Position numbers and translations under genes: made by a program. The notes beneath the pieces were generated by a model, which saw only the letters and a list, made by a program, of their open reading frames with translations, was not told the DNA's origin and did not search any database. From Acidobacteriota bacterium (lineage in GTDB: Bacteria; Acidobacteriota; G020349885), in the NCBI GenBank assembly GCA_020349885.1, contig CP070701.1, positions 793,631-857,630 of the forward strand: a DNA stretch of 64,000 nt, written 5' to 3'. Numbering within the stretch: position 1 is the stretch's first letter; each line of letters opens with the position of its first letter. Below, piece by piece: positions 9,510 through 17,587 of the stretch.

Positions 9510-10490
9510 ATGGACGTAGCCGCAATTCAAGCACAGATTGAGCGCGACGGAGCCTCCCTGCGGGCGCTCACGAGCGAGATACGCAAGGTCATAGTGGGCC
9601 AGAACGACCTCGTGGAGCGAATTCTGATCGGCCTTCTTGCGCCGGGGCACATCCTCCTCGAGGGCGTACCCGGGCTTGCGAAGACCCTGGCCGTGAGCAC
9701 CACGGCGGCGGCCATCGATGCCAGCTTCAGCCGCATCCAGTTTACGCCCGACCTGCTTCCGGCCGACCTGGTGGGTACGCTCATCTACAGCCAGAAGGAC
9801 GGCTCGTTCGTGCCCCGCAAGGGCCCCCTCTTCGCCCACCTCATTCTGGCCGACGAGATTAACCGCGCGCCCGCGAAGGTGCAGTCCGCCCTCCTGGAGG
9901 CGATGCAGGAGAGGCAAATCACCATCGGCGACAAGACGTATCCCCTGGAGGAGCCGTTCCTCGTCCTCGCCACGCAGAACCCCATCGAGCAGGAGGGCAC
10001 GTATCCGCTTCCCGAGGCGCAGGTGGACCGCTTCATGATGAAGGTCAAGGTGGGCTACCCCTCGAAGGAGGAGGAGAAGACCATCATGGAGCGCATGGGG
10101 CTGCGGGCGGTGCCCGAGGCCTCGGCGGTCGTGGCGAGGGAGGACATCCTGCGCACGCGCGACACGGTCGAGTCGGTCTACGTGGACGACAAGGTCAAGG
10201 ACTACATCGTGAACCTCGTCTACGCGACGCGCGAGCCGAAAGAGTTCGGCCTCGACCTGGCGGGCCTCATCGAGTACGGCGCCTCGCCGCGCGCCTCGCT
10301 CTACCTCCTCAAGGCCGCGCGCGCCCATGCCTTCCTGCGGGGCCGCGGCTACGTGACGCCCGAGGACGTGAAGACCATCGGCTACGACGTCCTCCGCCAC
10401 CGCATCATACTGACGTACGAGGCGCTCGCCGAGAACACTACGACCGACGGCGTCATCCGGAAAATTTTCGACGGCGTGGAAGTACCGTAA
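9510..10490 (+). CDS. MoxR-family AAA+ ATPase
   Basis: A 326-residue MoxR ATPase with Walker A GVPGLAKT (about 52-59), Walker B LILADEINR (about 110-118) and sensor ATQNPIEQEGTYPLPEAQ. MoxR proteins act as chaperone-like partners of VWA-domain proteins. Here DUF58, a DUF4381-like protein and two VWA proteins follow, giving the classic MoxR/Bat layout. An AGGAG lies upstream of the ATG at 9510. Confidence 0.95.
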   Translation: MDVAAIQAQIERDGASLRALTSEIRKVIVGQNDLVERILIGLLAPGHILLEGVPGLAKTLAVSTTAAAIDASFSRIQFTPDLLPADLVGTLIYSQKDGSFVPRKGPLFAHLILADEINRAPAKVQSALLEAMQERQITIGDKTYPLEEPFLVLATQNPIEQEGTYPLPEAQVDRFMMKVKVGYPSKEEEKTIMERMGLRAVPEASAVVAREDILRTRDTVESVYVDDKVKDYIVNLVYATREPKEFGLDLAGLIEYGASPRASLYLLKAARAHAFLRGRGYVTPEDVKTIGYDVLRHRIILTYEALAENTTTDGVIRKIFDGVEVP

Positions 10491-10495
10491 TAAAA

Positions 10496-10581
10496 ATGAC
10501 CGATTACCGATTATCGATTACCGATAATAAGGAAAAAATTCCTTTTTAATTATTGGTTATCGGTCATTGGTCATCGGTCAT
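10496..10581. repeat. Palindromic intergenic repeat, copy 1
   Basis: The outer arms atgaccgat (10496-10504) and atcggtcat (10573-10581) are exact inverted copies. Inside, iterations of 'accgatta' read toward a core aaggaaaaaattcctttt and out again as 'ggttatcggtca'. Most of the element folds into one long hairpin. It fills the MoxR-DUF58 gap. A relative lies at 11485-11590. Confidence 0.85.
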
Positions 10582-10590
10582 AAAACTATC

Positions 10591-11484
10591 ATGCAGCCCA
10601 GCGAAATCCTAAAAAAAGTTCGGCGCCTCGAGATCACGTCGAAGAAGATCGTGGACCGCGGCATCGCGGGCTCCTACCACAGCGTGTTCCGGGGGCGCGG
10701 CATGGAATTCTCCGAGGTGCGCGAGTACCAACCCGGCGACGACGTGCGCTCCATCGACTGGAACGTGACGGCGCGCATGGGCTCGCCGTTCGTGAAAATT
10801 TTCGTCGAGGAGCGGGAGCTCACCGTCATGCTGCTGGTGGACGCGAGCGCGTCGCTCCGCTTCGGCTCGCACGGCGAATACAAATCCACGCTGGCGGCCG
10901 AGGTGGCGGCGCTCGTCGCGTTCGCCGCCCAGCGCAACAACGACCGCGTGGGACTGCTCCTTGCGACCGACCGCGTCGAGCGCTACATCCCGCCCCGGCG
11001 CGGGGAGGCGCACGCGCTCCAGGTGCTCCGGGAAATCCTCTACTTCGAGCCCGAGGGGCGCTCCACGAACCTCGCGCAGGCACTCGCCCATTTTCATAAC
11101 ATTCACCGCCGGCGCGCCGTGGTGTTTGTGCTCTCGGATTTCCTGGAGGGGAATCTAGAGGCCCTGGCCCGCACGGCGCGCCTCGTGAACCAGCGCCACG
11201 ACGTCATCGCCGTGCGCATCCGCGACGCGCTCGAGGAGCGCGTCCCGAAAGCCGGCCTCGTGGAGTTCGAAGACCCGGAGACGGGAAAAATCGTCCTGGT
11301 GGACACCGGAAGCCGCGCATGGAGGCGGGCGTTCACCGCGGAGGTGCGCGCCCGGGAAGAGGCCTTCGCCGGATTTTTACGCGAGGCGCAGGTGGACCAC
11401 CTCGTGCTTCGAACCGGCGAGCCCTACTGGCCGCCGCTTGCGCGCTTCATGAAGGAGCGCACGCGCCGCCGCCGCGCCGCTTAA
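10591..11484 (+). CDS. DUF58 protein of the MoxR/Bat operon
   Basis: A 297-residue DUF58 protein with the hallmark FSEVREYQPGDDVRSIDWN and a VWA-like LLVDASASLRFG segment. DUF58 proteins sit between MoxR and VWA genes in Bat operons, and their biochemical role is not settled. The ATG at 10591 (MQPSEILKK) is preferred because the open frame further upstream comes from the palindromic repeat. No membrane segment is apparent. Confidence 0.9.
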   Translation: MQPSEILKKVRRLEITSKKIVDRGIAGSYHSVFRGRGMEFSEVREYQPGDDVRSIDWNVTARMGSPFVKIFVEERELTVMLLVDASASLRFGSHGEYKSTLAAEVAALVAFAAQRNNDRVGLLLATDRVERYIPPRRGEAHALQVLREILYFEPEGRSTNLAQALAHFHNIHRRRAVVFVLSDFLEGNLEALARTARLVNQRHDVIAVRIRDALEERVPKAGLVEFEDPETGKIVLVDTGSRAWRRAFTAEVRAREEAFAGFLREAQVDHLVLRTGEPYWPPLARFMKERTRRRRAA

Positions 11485-11590
11485 AAATAACCGATGATCG
11501 ATTACAGATTACCGATAAGAAGGAAAAAATTCCTTTTTAATTGGTCATCGGTCATCGGTCATCGGTCATTGGTAGTTGGTTATTGGTCAT
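11485..11590. repeat. Palindromic intergenic repeat, copy 2
   Basis: Same family as 10496-10581. It has 'accgat' iterations, the identical core aaggaaaaaattcctttttaatt (shown in parts here) and three tandem 'ggtcatc' units on the right arm. It begins right after the DUF58 stop and runs into the N-terminal codons of the next gene. Confidence 0.85.
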
Positions 11591-12549
11591 TCTTTTTTAT
11601 GGCTGCGGCGTCCGCGCTCGCGCAGCCTGCGGCGCCCGCGCAGCCCGCGCCGGTCATCCTGAGCACGAGCGTCGAGCCGACCACGGCGCGCGTGGGCGAC
11701 GTCGTCACGCTCACGGTGCGCATCGTGCACCCGCCGGAGGCGGAAATCCTCGCGCCGGCCATGACCACGGCGGCGTGGGACCTGCGCGACGTTTCTCTCA
11801 CGCCGGTCGAGCCGGGCATTACGCAGGTCGACATGGAACTCGCGCCGTTCGCGCTCGGAGAAGAAGTGTTCTTTCCGCCTTTCGAGTTTCACGCCCAGAC
11901 TGAGGACGGGGTCGAGAGCGTTTCGCTCGAGCCCCTATCCATCGCGGTCGAGTCCGTGCTCGAAGAGGGGGAGACGGAGCTGGCAGACCTGAAGCCTCCC
12001 ATGAAGCTGGCCTTCGAGCTGCCGTGGGGCGCGTGGGCCGCTCTTGCCGCGGCGGCCGTGCTCCTCGGGCTTTTGCTCTGGTACCTCGTGCGAAGGTCGA
12101 GGCGCGGCTACGACGCCGCACGGGAAGAGCCGCGCGAGCCGCCCTACGAGGAAGCCGTCCACGCGCTGGAGCGTCTGGAGCGGGAGCAGCTCCTCGAGCA
12201 CGGCCAGCTCAAAACCTATTACGACCGATTGTCCTTTATCCTGCGGCGCTACCTGGAGCGCCAGTTCGAGGTGCCGATCCTGGAGCGCACGACGCAGGAG
12301 ACGCACCAGCTCCTTAGATTCCATGTCTCGCTCCGCGACTACGCCAGCGAGGTCCACGACGTGCTGACGAGGGCCGACATGGTCAAGTTCGCGAAGGGCA
12401 CGGCCTCTCTTCAGGAGGGGGAAAAGATTCTGCACCACGTCCGCGACGTCATCGAGCGCAGCCGCCCCCTGCCCCAGGTTTCGGAAATGGCCGCCTTGCA
12501 GCCCACCCCCCGAGTGGAAAACCGGGGGTCGGGGCGGGGAGAGCCATGA
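11494..12549 (+). CDS. DUF4381-like membrane protein in the Bat operon (start uncertain)
   Basis: A periplasmic beta-rich region (after residue about 45), one membrane segment (about 178-198, in WAALAAAAVLLGLLLWYLV) and a cytoplasmic helical tail with LSFILRRYLERQFEVPILER, as in DUF4381/BatD-position proteins. The start is odd. The ATG at 11494 lies in the palindromic repeat and would make the repeat encode RRKKFLFNW...YWSFFF ahead of MAAASALAQ, completing a signal peptide. An ATG at 11599 would leave only MAAASALAQ, too short for export, and a TTG at 11569 is another option. The stop overlaps the next VWA gene (ATGATG). Confidence 0.8.
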   Translation: MIDYRLPIRRKKFLFNWSSVIGHRSLVVGYWSFFFMAAASALAQPAAPAQPAPVILSTSVEPTTARVGDVVTLTVRIVHPPEAEILAPAMTTAAWDLRDVSLTPVEPGITQVDMELAPFALGEEVFFPPFEFHAQTEDGVESVSLEPLSIAVESVLEEGETELADLKPPMKLAFELPWGAWAALAAAAVLLGLLLWYLVRRSRRGYDAAREEPREPPYEEAVHALERLEREQLLEHGQLKTYYDRLSFILRRYLERQFEVPILERTTQETHQLLRFHVSLRDYASEVHDVLTRADMVKFAKGTASLQEGEKILHHVRDVIERSRPLPQVSEMAALQPTPRVENRGSGRGEP

Positions 12550-13553
12550 TGGAGCGCGAATTCTTCCAATTCGCGCACCCTGCATGGCTCCTGCTTCTCG
12601 CGCCGCTCGTGTACCTGGCATGGCGCGAGGCACTCGCGTGGCGCAAGGGACGCGACGCCGTCCTTCATTCGCACACGGGGGCGTTCGTTCGGTTTCCCCG
12701 GGGCGCCCGGGCGCGCCTGGCCTTCGTGGTTCCGGTGTTGCGGTACGCGGCGCTCGCCCTGCTCGTCGTGGCTCTCGCCCGGCCGCAGTTCGGCACCGAG
12801 TTCGAAAAAATCACGTCCGAGGGCGTGGACATCGTGCTCGTTCTCGACGTGTCCGGCTCGATGCTCGCCGAGGATTTCCGCCCCCGCAACCGGCTTCAGG
12901 TCGCGAAGGACGTGGCGCGCGATTTCGTGAGCAAGCGCCCCCAGGACCGCATCGGCGTCGTCGCGTTCGCCGGCCAGAGCGTGCCGCGCTGCCCGCCCAC
13001 CCTGGACCACTCGATGCTCGACGGCGTGCTCGCGGGCCTCGAGGTGGGGGAACTGGATGACGGGACGGCCATCGGCATGGGCATCGCGACGGCGCTCGAG
13101 CGCCTGCGCCATTCCGAATCGAAAAGCCGCATGGTCATCCTCCTCACCGACGGCGTCAACAACCGCGGCCGCATCGACCCCCTCACTGCGGCGGAACTCG
13201 CGCGCCCCCTGAAGGTCAAAATCTATACCATCGGCGTGGGCTCGCGCGGTGACGTGCCCTACCCCTTCGAGCACCCCATATTCGGCAAGCAGTACCGGAA
13301 CGTGCGCATCGAGCTCGACGAAGCCACCCTCGGGGCCATCGCCGAGCGCACCGGCGGCCAGTACTTCCTCGCCACCGACCCGGGCGCCCTCGAAGAAATT
13401 TTTCAAACCATCGACCGCCTCGAAAAAACGCGCATCGAGAGCCGCGTCTACACGCGCTACCGCGAGCTTTATCAGAAATATCTTCGGACGGGGGCCGCGC
13501 TTCTGGCCGCGGGGATCGCCCTGGGGCTCACCGTGTTCCGAAAGACGCCCTGA
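12546..13553 (+). CDS. BatA-like von Willebrand factor A protein
   Basis: A 335-residue BatA-type protein. N-terminal membrane helices (about 10-25 and 60-75) are followed by a VWA domain with an intact MIDAS motif, Asp101-x-Ser103-x-Ser105 (DVSGSM), then a C-terminal membrane helix. It would present a metal-dependent adhesion domain in the periplasm as a partner of the MoxR ATPase. It overlaps the preceding gene by 4 bp and a second VWA gene follows 16 bp later. Confidence 0.92.
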   Translation: MMEREFFQFAHPAWLLLLAPLVYLAWREALAWRKGRDAVLHSHTGAFVRFPRGARARLAFVVPVLRYAALALLVVALARPQFGTEFEKITSEGVDIVLVLDVSGSMLAEDFRPRNRLQVAKDVARDFVSKRPQDRIGVVAFAGQSVPRCPPTLDHSMLDGVLAGLEVGELDDGTAIGMGIATALERLRHSESKSRMVILLTDGVNNRGRIDPLTAAELARPLKVKIYTIGVGSRGDVPYPFEHPIFGKQYRNVRIELDEATLGAIAERTGGQYFLATDPGALEEIFQTIDRLEKTRIESRVYTRYRELYQKYLRTGAALLAAGIALGLTVFRKTP

Positions 13554-13569
13554 ATCGCACGAGACCACC

Positions 13570-14586
13570 ATGCGCTGGATTCACGAAAGCATTCTCTGGC
13601 TTCTTCTCGCGGCGCCGCTGCTTCCGCTGGCCGTCTGGGTGAGCCGCCGCGCGGCACGCAAGCGCCTGCACCGCATGGGCGACGCCGCGCTCCTCGACGG
13701 CCTCGTGCGCGCCGCGCCGCGCAGGCGCGGCGTTCTGCGCCTGATGCTCCTCACCGCGGGCTTCGTCTTCGCCGTGCTCGCGCTCGCGCGCCCGCAGTGG
13801 GGCATCGCCTACGAGGAGGTGAACGTCGAGGGAGTCGACGTCGTGCTCGCCGTGGACGTCTCGACGAGCATGCTGGCCGAGGACCTGAAGCCGAACCGCA
13901 TCACGCGCACCCAGGTGGCGCTGCAGGAGCTTTTGCGCACGCTCGAAGGCAACCGCATCGGGCTCGTCGCGTTCGCCGGCGACGCGCACATCCTGTGTCC
14001 GCTCACGCTCGACTACAGCGCCGTGGAGCTTTTCCTCGATCTGCTCAACCCGCTGGCGTTCTCGCCCCAGGGCACGCGCATCGGCGACGCCGTGCGCAAA
14101 TCGTTCGACGCCTTCGGCGACCGCCCCGACACGTCGAAGGTGCTCATCCTTCTAACCGACGGCGAGGACCACGAGAGCGAGCCCGTGGATGCCGCCTCGG
14201 AGGCCGCCGAGCGCGGCATCATCCTTTACGCCGTGGGCATCGCCGCACCCCAGGGCGCGCCCATCCCTATCAAGGAGGAAGGCGCCCTGGAAGGCTACAA
14301 GAAGGACGACAAGGGAGAAATCGTCTTGAGCCGGCTCGACGAGGAAACCCTAAAGGAAATGGCCGCCGCCACGGGCGGCCTCTACCTGCCGGGAAGCGGA
14401 CGCATCAACATGGAGCCGCTCCGCAAGGCGCTCGAGGGCCTCGCGCGCAGCCGCCTCGACTCGGAAATTCGCCAGCAACATAAGGAGCGCTACCAGTGGC
14501 CGCTCGGCATCGCCCTCGCGTGCTTCCTGGCCGAGACGGCGCTCGTCGGAGGGCGGCGAGAGCGGCGGGGCGGGGGCGGGCGCTGA
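13570..14586 (+). CDS. BatB-like von Willebrand factor A protein
   Basis: A 338-residue second VWA protein with the same layout as its neighbour: N-terminal helices, MIDAS Asp96-x-Ser98-x-Ser100 (DVSTSM), the LARPQWG motif before the domain and a C-terminal helix near 315-330. The ATG at 13570 is chosen because the frame upstream of it overlaps the preceding VWA gene out of phase. It ends the MoxR/Bat operon; no separate TPR (BatC) gene follows. Confidence 0.92.
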   Translation: MRWIHESILWLLLAAPLLPLAVWVSRRAARKRLHRMGDAALLDGLVRAAPRRRGVLRLMLLTAGFVFAVLALARPQWGIAYEEVNVEGVDVVLAVDVSTSMLAEDLKPNRITRTQVALQELLRTLEGNRIGLVAFAGDAHILCPLTLDYSAVELFLDLLNPLAFSPQGTRIGDAVRKSFDAFGDRPDTSKVLILLTDGEDHESEPVDAASEAAERGIILYAVGIAAPQGAPIPIKEEGALEGYKKDDKGEIVLSRLDEETLKEMAAATGGLYLPGSGRINMEPLRKALEGLARSRLDSEIRQQHKERYQWPLGIALACFLAETALVGGRRERRGGGGR

Positions 14587-14590
14587 CCTT

Positions 14591-15460
14591 TTACCTCAGC
14601 ACCACGTCTCCGAGCACGAACACGAAATACACTGTGCTCAGGAGGGCGTTCATGGTGAAGAAGGCGGTGGGGATTTTCGAGAGGTCGCCGGGCGTTACCA
14701 TTACATGCTCGGCGAGAAGAAGAGCTCCGACGATCCCTACGCCCGCTCCGTACAGCCATCCAAGGGGAAGCCACCAGTAAAGGGAAAGCAGAAGCAGGAG
14801 AGTCAGCAAATGCAGGTAGGACGAAATACGGAGCGCACGTTTCATGCCCAGGCGGGCGGGAAGAGAATAGAGGCCGGTCTTCGTATCAAAGACGACGTCC
14901 TGACACGCGTATAGGATATCGAAGCCCGCCACCCACGCCGCCACCGCGAACGAGAGCATCACGGCCGGCCAATGGATTCGGCCCGTTTGAGCGATCCAGG
15001 CGCCCACGGGCGCGATGCCGAGAGCGGCACCCAGAACGAGGTGCGTCGCCCAGCTGAAGCGCTTGACGAACGAGTACCCCATTGTGACCACGAGCGCCAC
15101 GGGCGAAAGCGCAAGGCACAGCGGACTGAGGCGATGGGCGGCGTAGACAAAGAGGGCCACGGCAAAAATTAAGAAAAACCATGCTTCCTGAAGGCTCACC
15201 TGCCCCTTGGGAAGCTCCCGGTCGCGGGTGCGGGGGTTGAGGGCGTCGAGGTCGCGGTCGGCGATGCGGTTGAACATCATGGCGGCGCTTCGCGCTCCGG
15301 CCATGGCCACGACGATCCAGAGAAAGCGCTCCCACAAGAAGCCGTAGCGCAGGGTTGCAAGCATGTACGAGGCCAGCGCAAACGGCAGGGCAAACGCCGT
15401 GTGCGAGAATCGTATCATGCGCGCGTAAGTCAAAAGGCGCCCAAGCATGGCCTTGTCCAC
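14591..15460 (-). CDS. UbiA-family prenyltransferase (menaquinone/ubiquinone type)
   Basis: A 289-residue integral membrane protein with about eight helices and both Asp-rich prenyl-diphosphate sites of the UbiA family, NRIADRDLD and DVVFDTKTG. It would attach a polyprenyl chain to an aromatic quinone precursor (4-hydroxybenzoate, or the futalosine-pathway substrate as in MqnP). The sequence alone does not separate these. The start is the GTG at 15460 or the ATG at 15448. It lies 22 bp downstream of tRNA-Val on the same strand. Confidence 0.9.
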   Translation of the reverse strand: MDKAMLGRLLTYARMIRFSHTAFALPFALASYMLATLRYGFLWERFLWIVVAMAGARSAAMMFNRIADRDLDALNPRTRDRELPKGQVSLQEAWFFLIFAVALFVYAAHRLSPLCLALSPVALVVTMGYSFVKRFSWATHLVLGAALGIAPVGAWIAQTGRIHWPAVMLSFAVAAWVAGFDILYACQDVVFDTKTGLYSLPARLGMKRALRISSYLHLLTLLLLLSLYWWLPLGWLYGAGVGIVGALLLAEHVMVTPGDLSKIPTAFFTMNALLSTVYFVFVLGDVVLR

Positions 15461-15482
15461 GGAACTCGCAAGCCCCCAGGCG

Positions 15483-15554
15483 TGGGCGGTGCAGGATTCG
15501 AACCTACGACCCCCTGCGTGTAAGGCAGGTGCTCTACCGCTGAGCTAACCGCCC
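15483..15554 (-). tRNA. tRNA-Val (anticodon UAC)
   Basis: A 72-nt cloverleaf read on the minus strand. The acceptor GGGCGGT pairs with ACCGCCC. There is a D arm GCTC/GAGC, an anticodon stem CCTGC/GCAGG with loop CTTACAC (anticodon TAC), and a T arm GTAGG TTCGAAT CCTGC. No CCA is encoded. Its first 10 nt overlap the end of queD. Confidence 0.96.
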
Positions 15555-15934
15555 TCAGAGCAGGCCTTGTAGATCGCGCAGCAGCCGTCACTCTCCCACA
15601 CCTTTACCTCGCTGACCCCGTAACGCTCGTCCTTGAGCCGCGCGTCCACTTCCTCGAAGATGTGGCGGGCGATGTTTTCGGCGGAGGGGTTCATGTCGTC
15701 GAACGGCGCCGTTTCGTTGAAGTAAATGTGGTCGAGGCGCCCGCAGACCTCCTCCATCACACGGCCCAGGTCCGCAAAATCAATCAGCATGCCCGCCTCG
15801 TCGAGGTGATTTCCCGAAACCGAGACCCGAACCCTCCAGTTGTGGCCGTGCAGCTTCTCGCACCTGCCCTTGTAGTTGCGGAGGTTATGGGCCGACGAGA
15901 TGACCCGTTCTTTCCAAACGGTATACCTATGCAT
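15545..15934 (-). CDS. queD: 6-carboxytetrahydropterin synthase QueD
   Basis: A 129-residue QueD/6-pyruvoyl-tetrahydropterin synthase-family enzyme for the queuosine (7-deazaguanine) pathway. Zinc ligands are His16, His29 and His31, and the catalytic Cys25 sits in the QueD-type CxxxHGH motif. The ATG at 15934 has GGCGGAG about 8 bp upstream. The stop codon (15545-15547) lies inside tRNA-Val, a 10-bp same-strand overlap. No other queuosine gene is in the window. Confidence 0.93.
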   Translation of the reverse strand: MHRYTVWKERVISSAHNLRNYKGRCEKLHGHNWRVRVSVSGNHLDEAGMLIDFADLGRVMEEVCGRLDHIYFNETAPFDDMNPSAENIARHIFEEVDARLKDERYGVSEVKVWESDGCCAIYKACSEGG

Positions 15935-16037
15935 CGCGTTCTCCGCCGAAGGCCCCGACGCGTCGCGGACAAAGTTTTTCCATACGGCAGTATAGTCGAT
16001 TCCCCTCCGCGATGTCGAGCCGGCGCATCTCCTTGAC

Positions 16038-16547
16038 ATGGCCAAGGAATTCGATGAAAATACCTGCATGAAAGGTTCGTCTCACGGTTTAAGACAGGAA
16101 AAGCAAATCCTGCATACGACGACGGAAGCTCTGGAGGTGCGTACAAACCATAACGGGAAAGCTTTGTACGCTGGCCGCCGATTTCACAAAGGCGACTCCA
16201 TTACCCGCCTCGGCGGCGAGCTTCTCAACAAGCCCTCAAAGACCACCATCCAGGTCGACGAGAACACGCATATTGACGGGTTTTGGGGAAACGCGAATCA
16301 TTCCTGCGAGCCGAACACGTACATCAACTTTGAGGATTTTACCATCAGGGCGTTGAAAGAAATTAATGCCGGGGAGGAGCTGAGCTGGAACTATTGCTCG
16401 ACCGACTGGGATTTCGCCTCACCCTTCAAGTGCAGGTGCGGCTCGAAGAAATGTCTCGGAGACATCAAGGGATTTAAGTATTTGTCTTCGGAGCAAAAAG
16501 AGGAGTTGAGGCCGTACTTGTCTATGTTCTTGTCAAAGAAAATTTAG
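16038..16547 (+). CDS. SET-domain protein, putative lysine methyltransferase
   Basis: A 169-residue small SET-domain protein. It has the cofactor/knot motif NHSCEP (87-92), the GEELSWNY motif (112-119) and a post-SET cysteine cluster CRCGSKKC (132-139). All three are expected of an active S-adenosylmethionine-dependent lysine methyltransferase; the substrate is unknown. The start may be the ATG at 16038 or at 16068. Base composition is lower in GC than the neighbours, which suggests transfer. The 103-bp gap to queD holds divergent upstream regions. Confidence 0.85.
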   Translation: MAKEFDENTCMKGSSHGLRQEKQILHTTTEALEVRTNHNGKALYAGRRFHKGDSITRLGGELLNKPSKTTIQVDENTHIDGFWGNANHSCEPNTYINFEDFTIRALKEINAGEELSWNYCSTDWDFASPFKCRCGSKKCLGDIKGFKYLSSEQKEELRPYLSMFLSKKI

Positions 16548-16592
16548 ACGTGCGGCCGCACGTCGTCCCGGAATCCCTTTTTCTCCCCGCCT

Positions 16593-17465
16593 TTATTCCT
16601 CGACTCTCGTGAGGACGCTGAAGATGATGCCGTTGATGCTGGCAGGCGAGCGTTCGCACCCGGGGTTTTCGTGTCGGCATTCGGCAAGCGTATAGCCGCG
16701 GCCGCAGGTGCAGGGGCGTTCGTTCGCCCACTTGATGACGAGGGTGCGCTGCTCGTCGCTCAGGCGCGAGAGGTCCACGCCGGGAAGCGTGTCGTACGTC
16801 TTAACCTCCACTTCGCTCACGCGGAGCGGGGTCGCGCCCAGAAGCTCGCTTCCAGTAATTTCCCGATAGGTGCGCACCAGAATGAGCGGCGACGCCTTGC
16901 ACCACGGATCGGTGGCCAGGCAGTGGAGGAGTCCGTAACTGCAGGCGCAATACATGTTTTTAAGGCGTTCCAGGAGCTTGTCGGCTTGCTCCTTCGGAAG
17001 CTGCTCCAAGTCCACGCCCACGATGGGGCCTTTGTCGAGCGAACGGTCAATCTTCACATCAAGATAAGGCTCACCGGTGACGCGCTCGATGATAGCCTCG
17101 GCCATCTGCCGCACCCGCAGACAGCTCCGGTCGTTGACAAGGCAGCGGGCCACGGTCATGTTGCAGCCGCAGTCGCAGTCGACGCGAAACGCCTCCGAGA
17201 CGATTTCTGTCCGCTCCTTATTGGAATACAGCGTCAGGTCGTAGCCAACGAGGTAATTCTGCGGAGGCTCCATGCCTTTGTCTGGGGGCGCTGCGTACCT
17301 GCTGTGCAGCTTCGGCTCATGGACATGGCCGGTATGCCGATGCCGCGCGTGCTGCGCGACGGCGGCCCCGCCGCTCAAGAGAAAGATCAGGGCGGCGCCC
17401 AAAATCCAGACGGACGTGTGCTTCACGGAAAGCGGCGTTTGGCTGCAATGTCTATACGGCGTCAT
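16593..17465 (-). CDS. Secreted protein with three Cys-cluster repeats and a His-rich segment
   Basis: Function unknown. This 290-residue protein has a signal peptide (about 18-38), then a His-rich stretch (HARHRHTGHVHEPKLH). Three spaced cysteine clusters follow: Cys97/99/101/108/115, Cys173/175/182/189 and Cys252/254/263/270. The shared pattern is CxC-x(6-8)-C-x6-C. The second and third clusters are each preceded by a similar L-x-x-L-x-x-E-Q helix. Three copies of a small metal- or disulfide-stabilised unit are inferred. The ATG at 17465 follows AGGA at five bases; an upstream ATG would add seven residues. Confidence 0.8.
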   Translation of the reverse strand: MTPYRHCSQTPLSVKHTSVWILGAALIFLLSGGAAVAQHARHRHTGHVHEPKLHSRYAAPPDKGMEPPQNYLVGYDLTLYSNKERTEIVSEAFRVDCDCGCNMTVARCLVNDRSCLRVRQMAEAIIERVTGEPYLDVKIDRSLDKGPIVGVDLEQLPKEQADKLLERLKNMYCACSYGLLHCLATDPWCKASPLILVRTYREITGSELLGATPLRVSEVEVKTYDTLPGVDLSRLSDEQRTLVIKWANERPCTCGRGYTLAECRHENPGCERSPASINGIIFSVLTRVEE

Positions 17466-17587
17466 TGTTTTCCTATGATAGCACATCGTTTTTACTATAA
17501 CGCCTTTCCCGAGTCCCGCGTTCCCTCTTTTTTTTCAAAGGTAAGGGCAACGTTGCGGGATCGAGAGCCGGCTCTCCGACAACCGGC

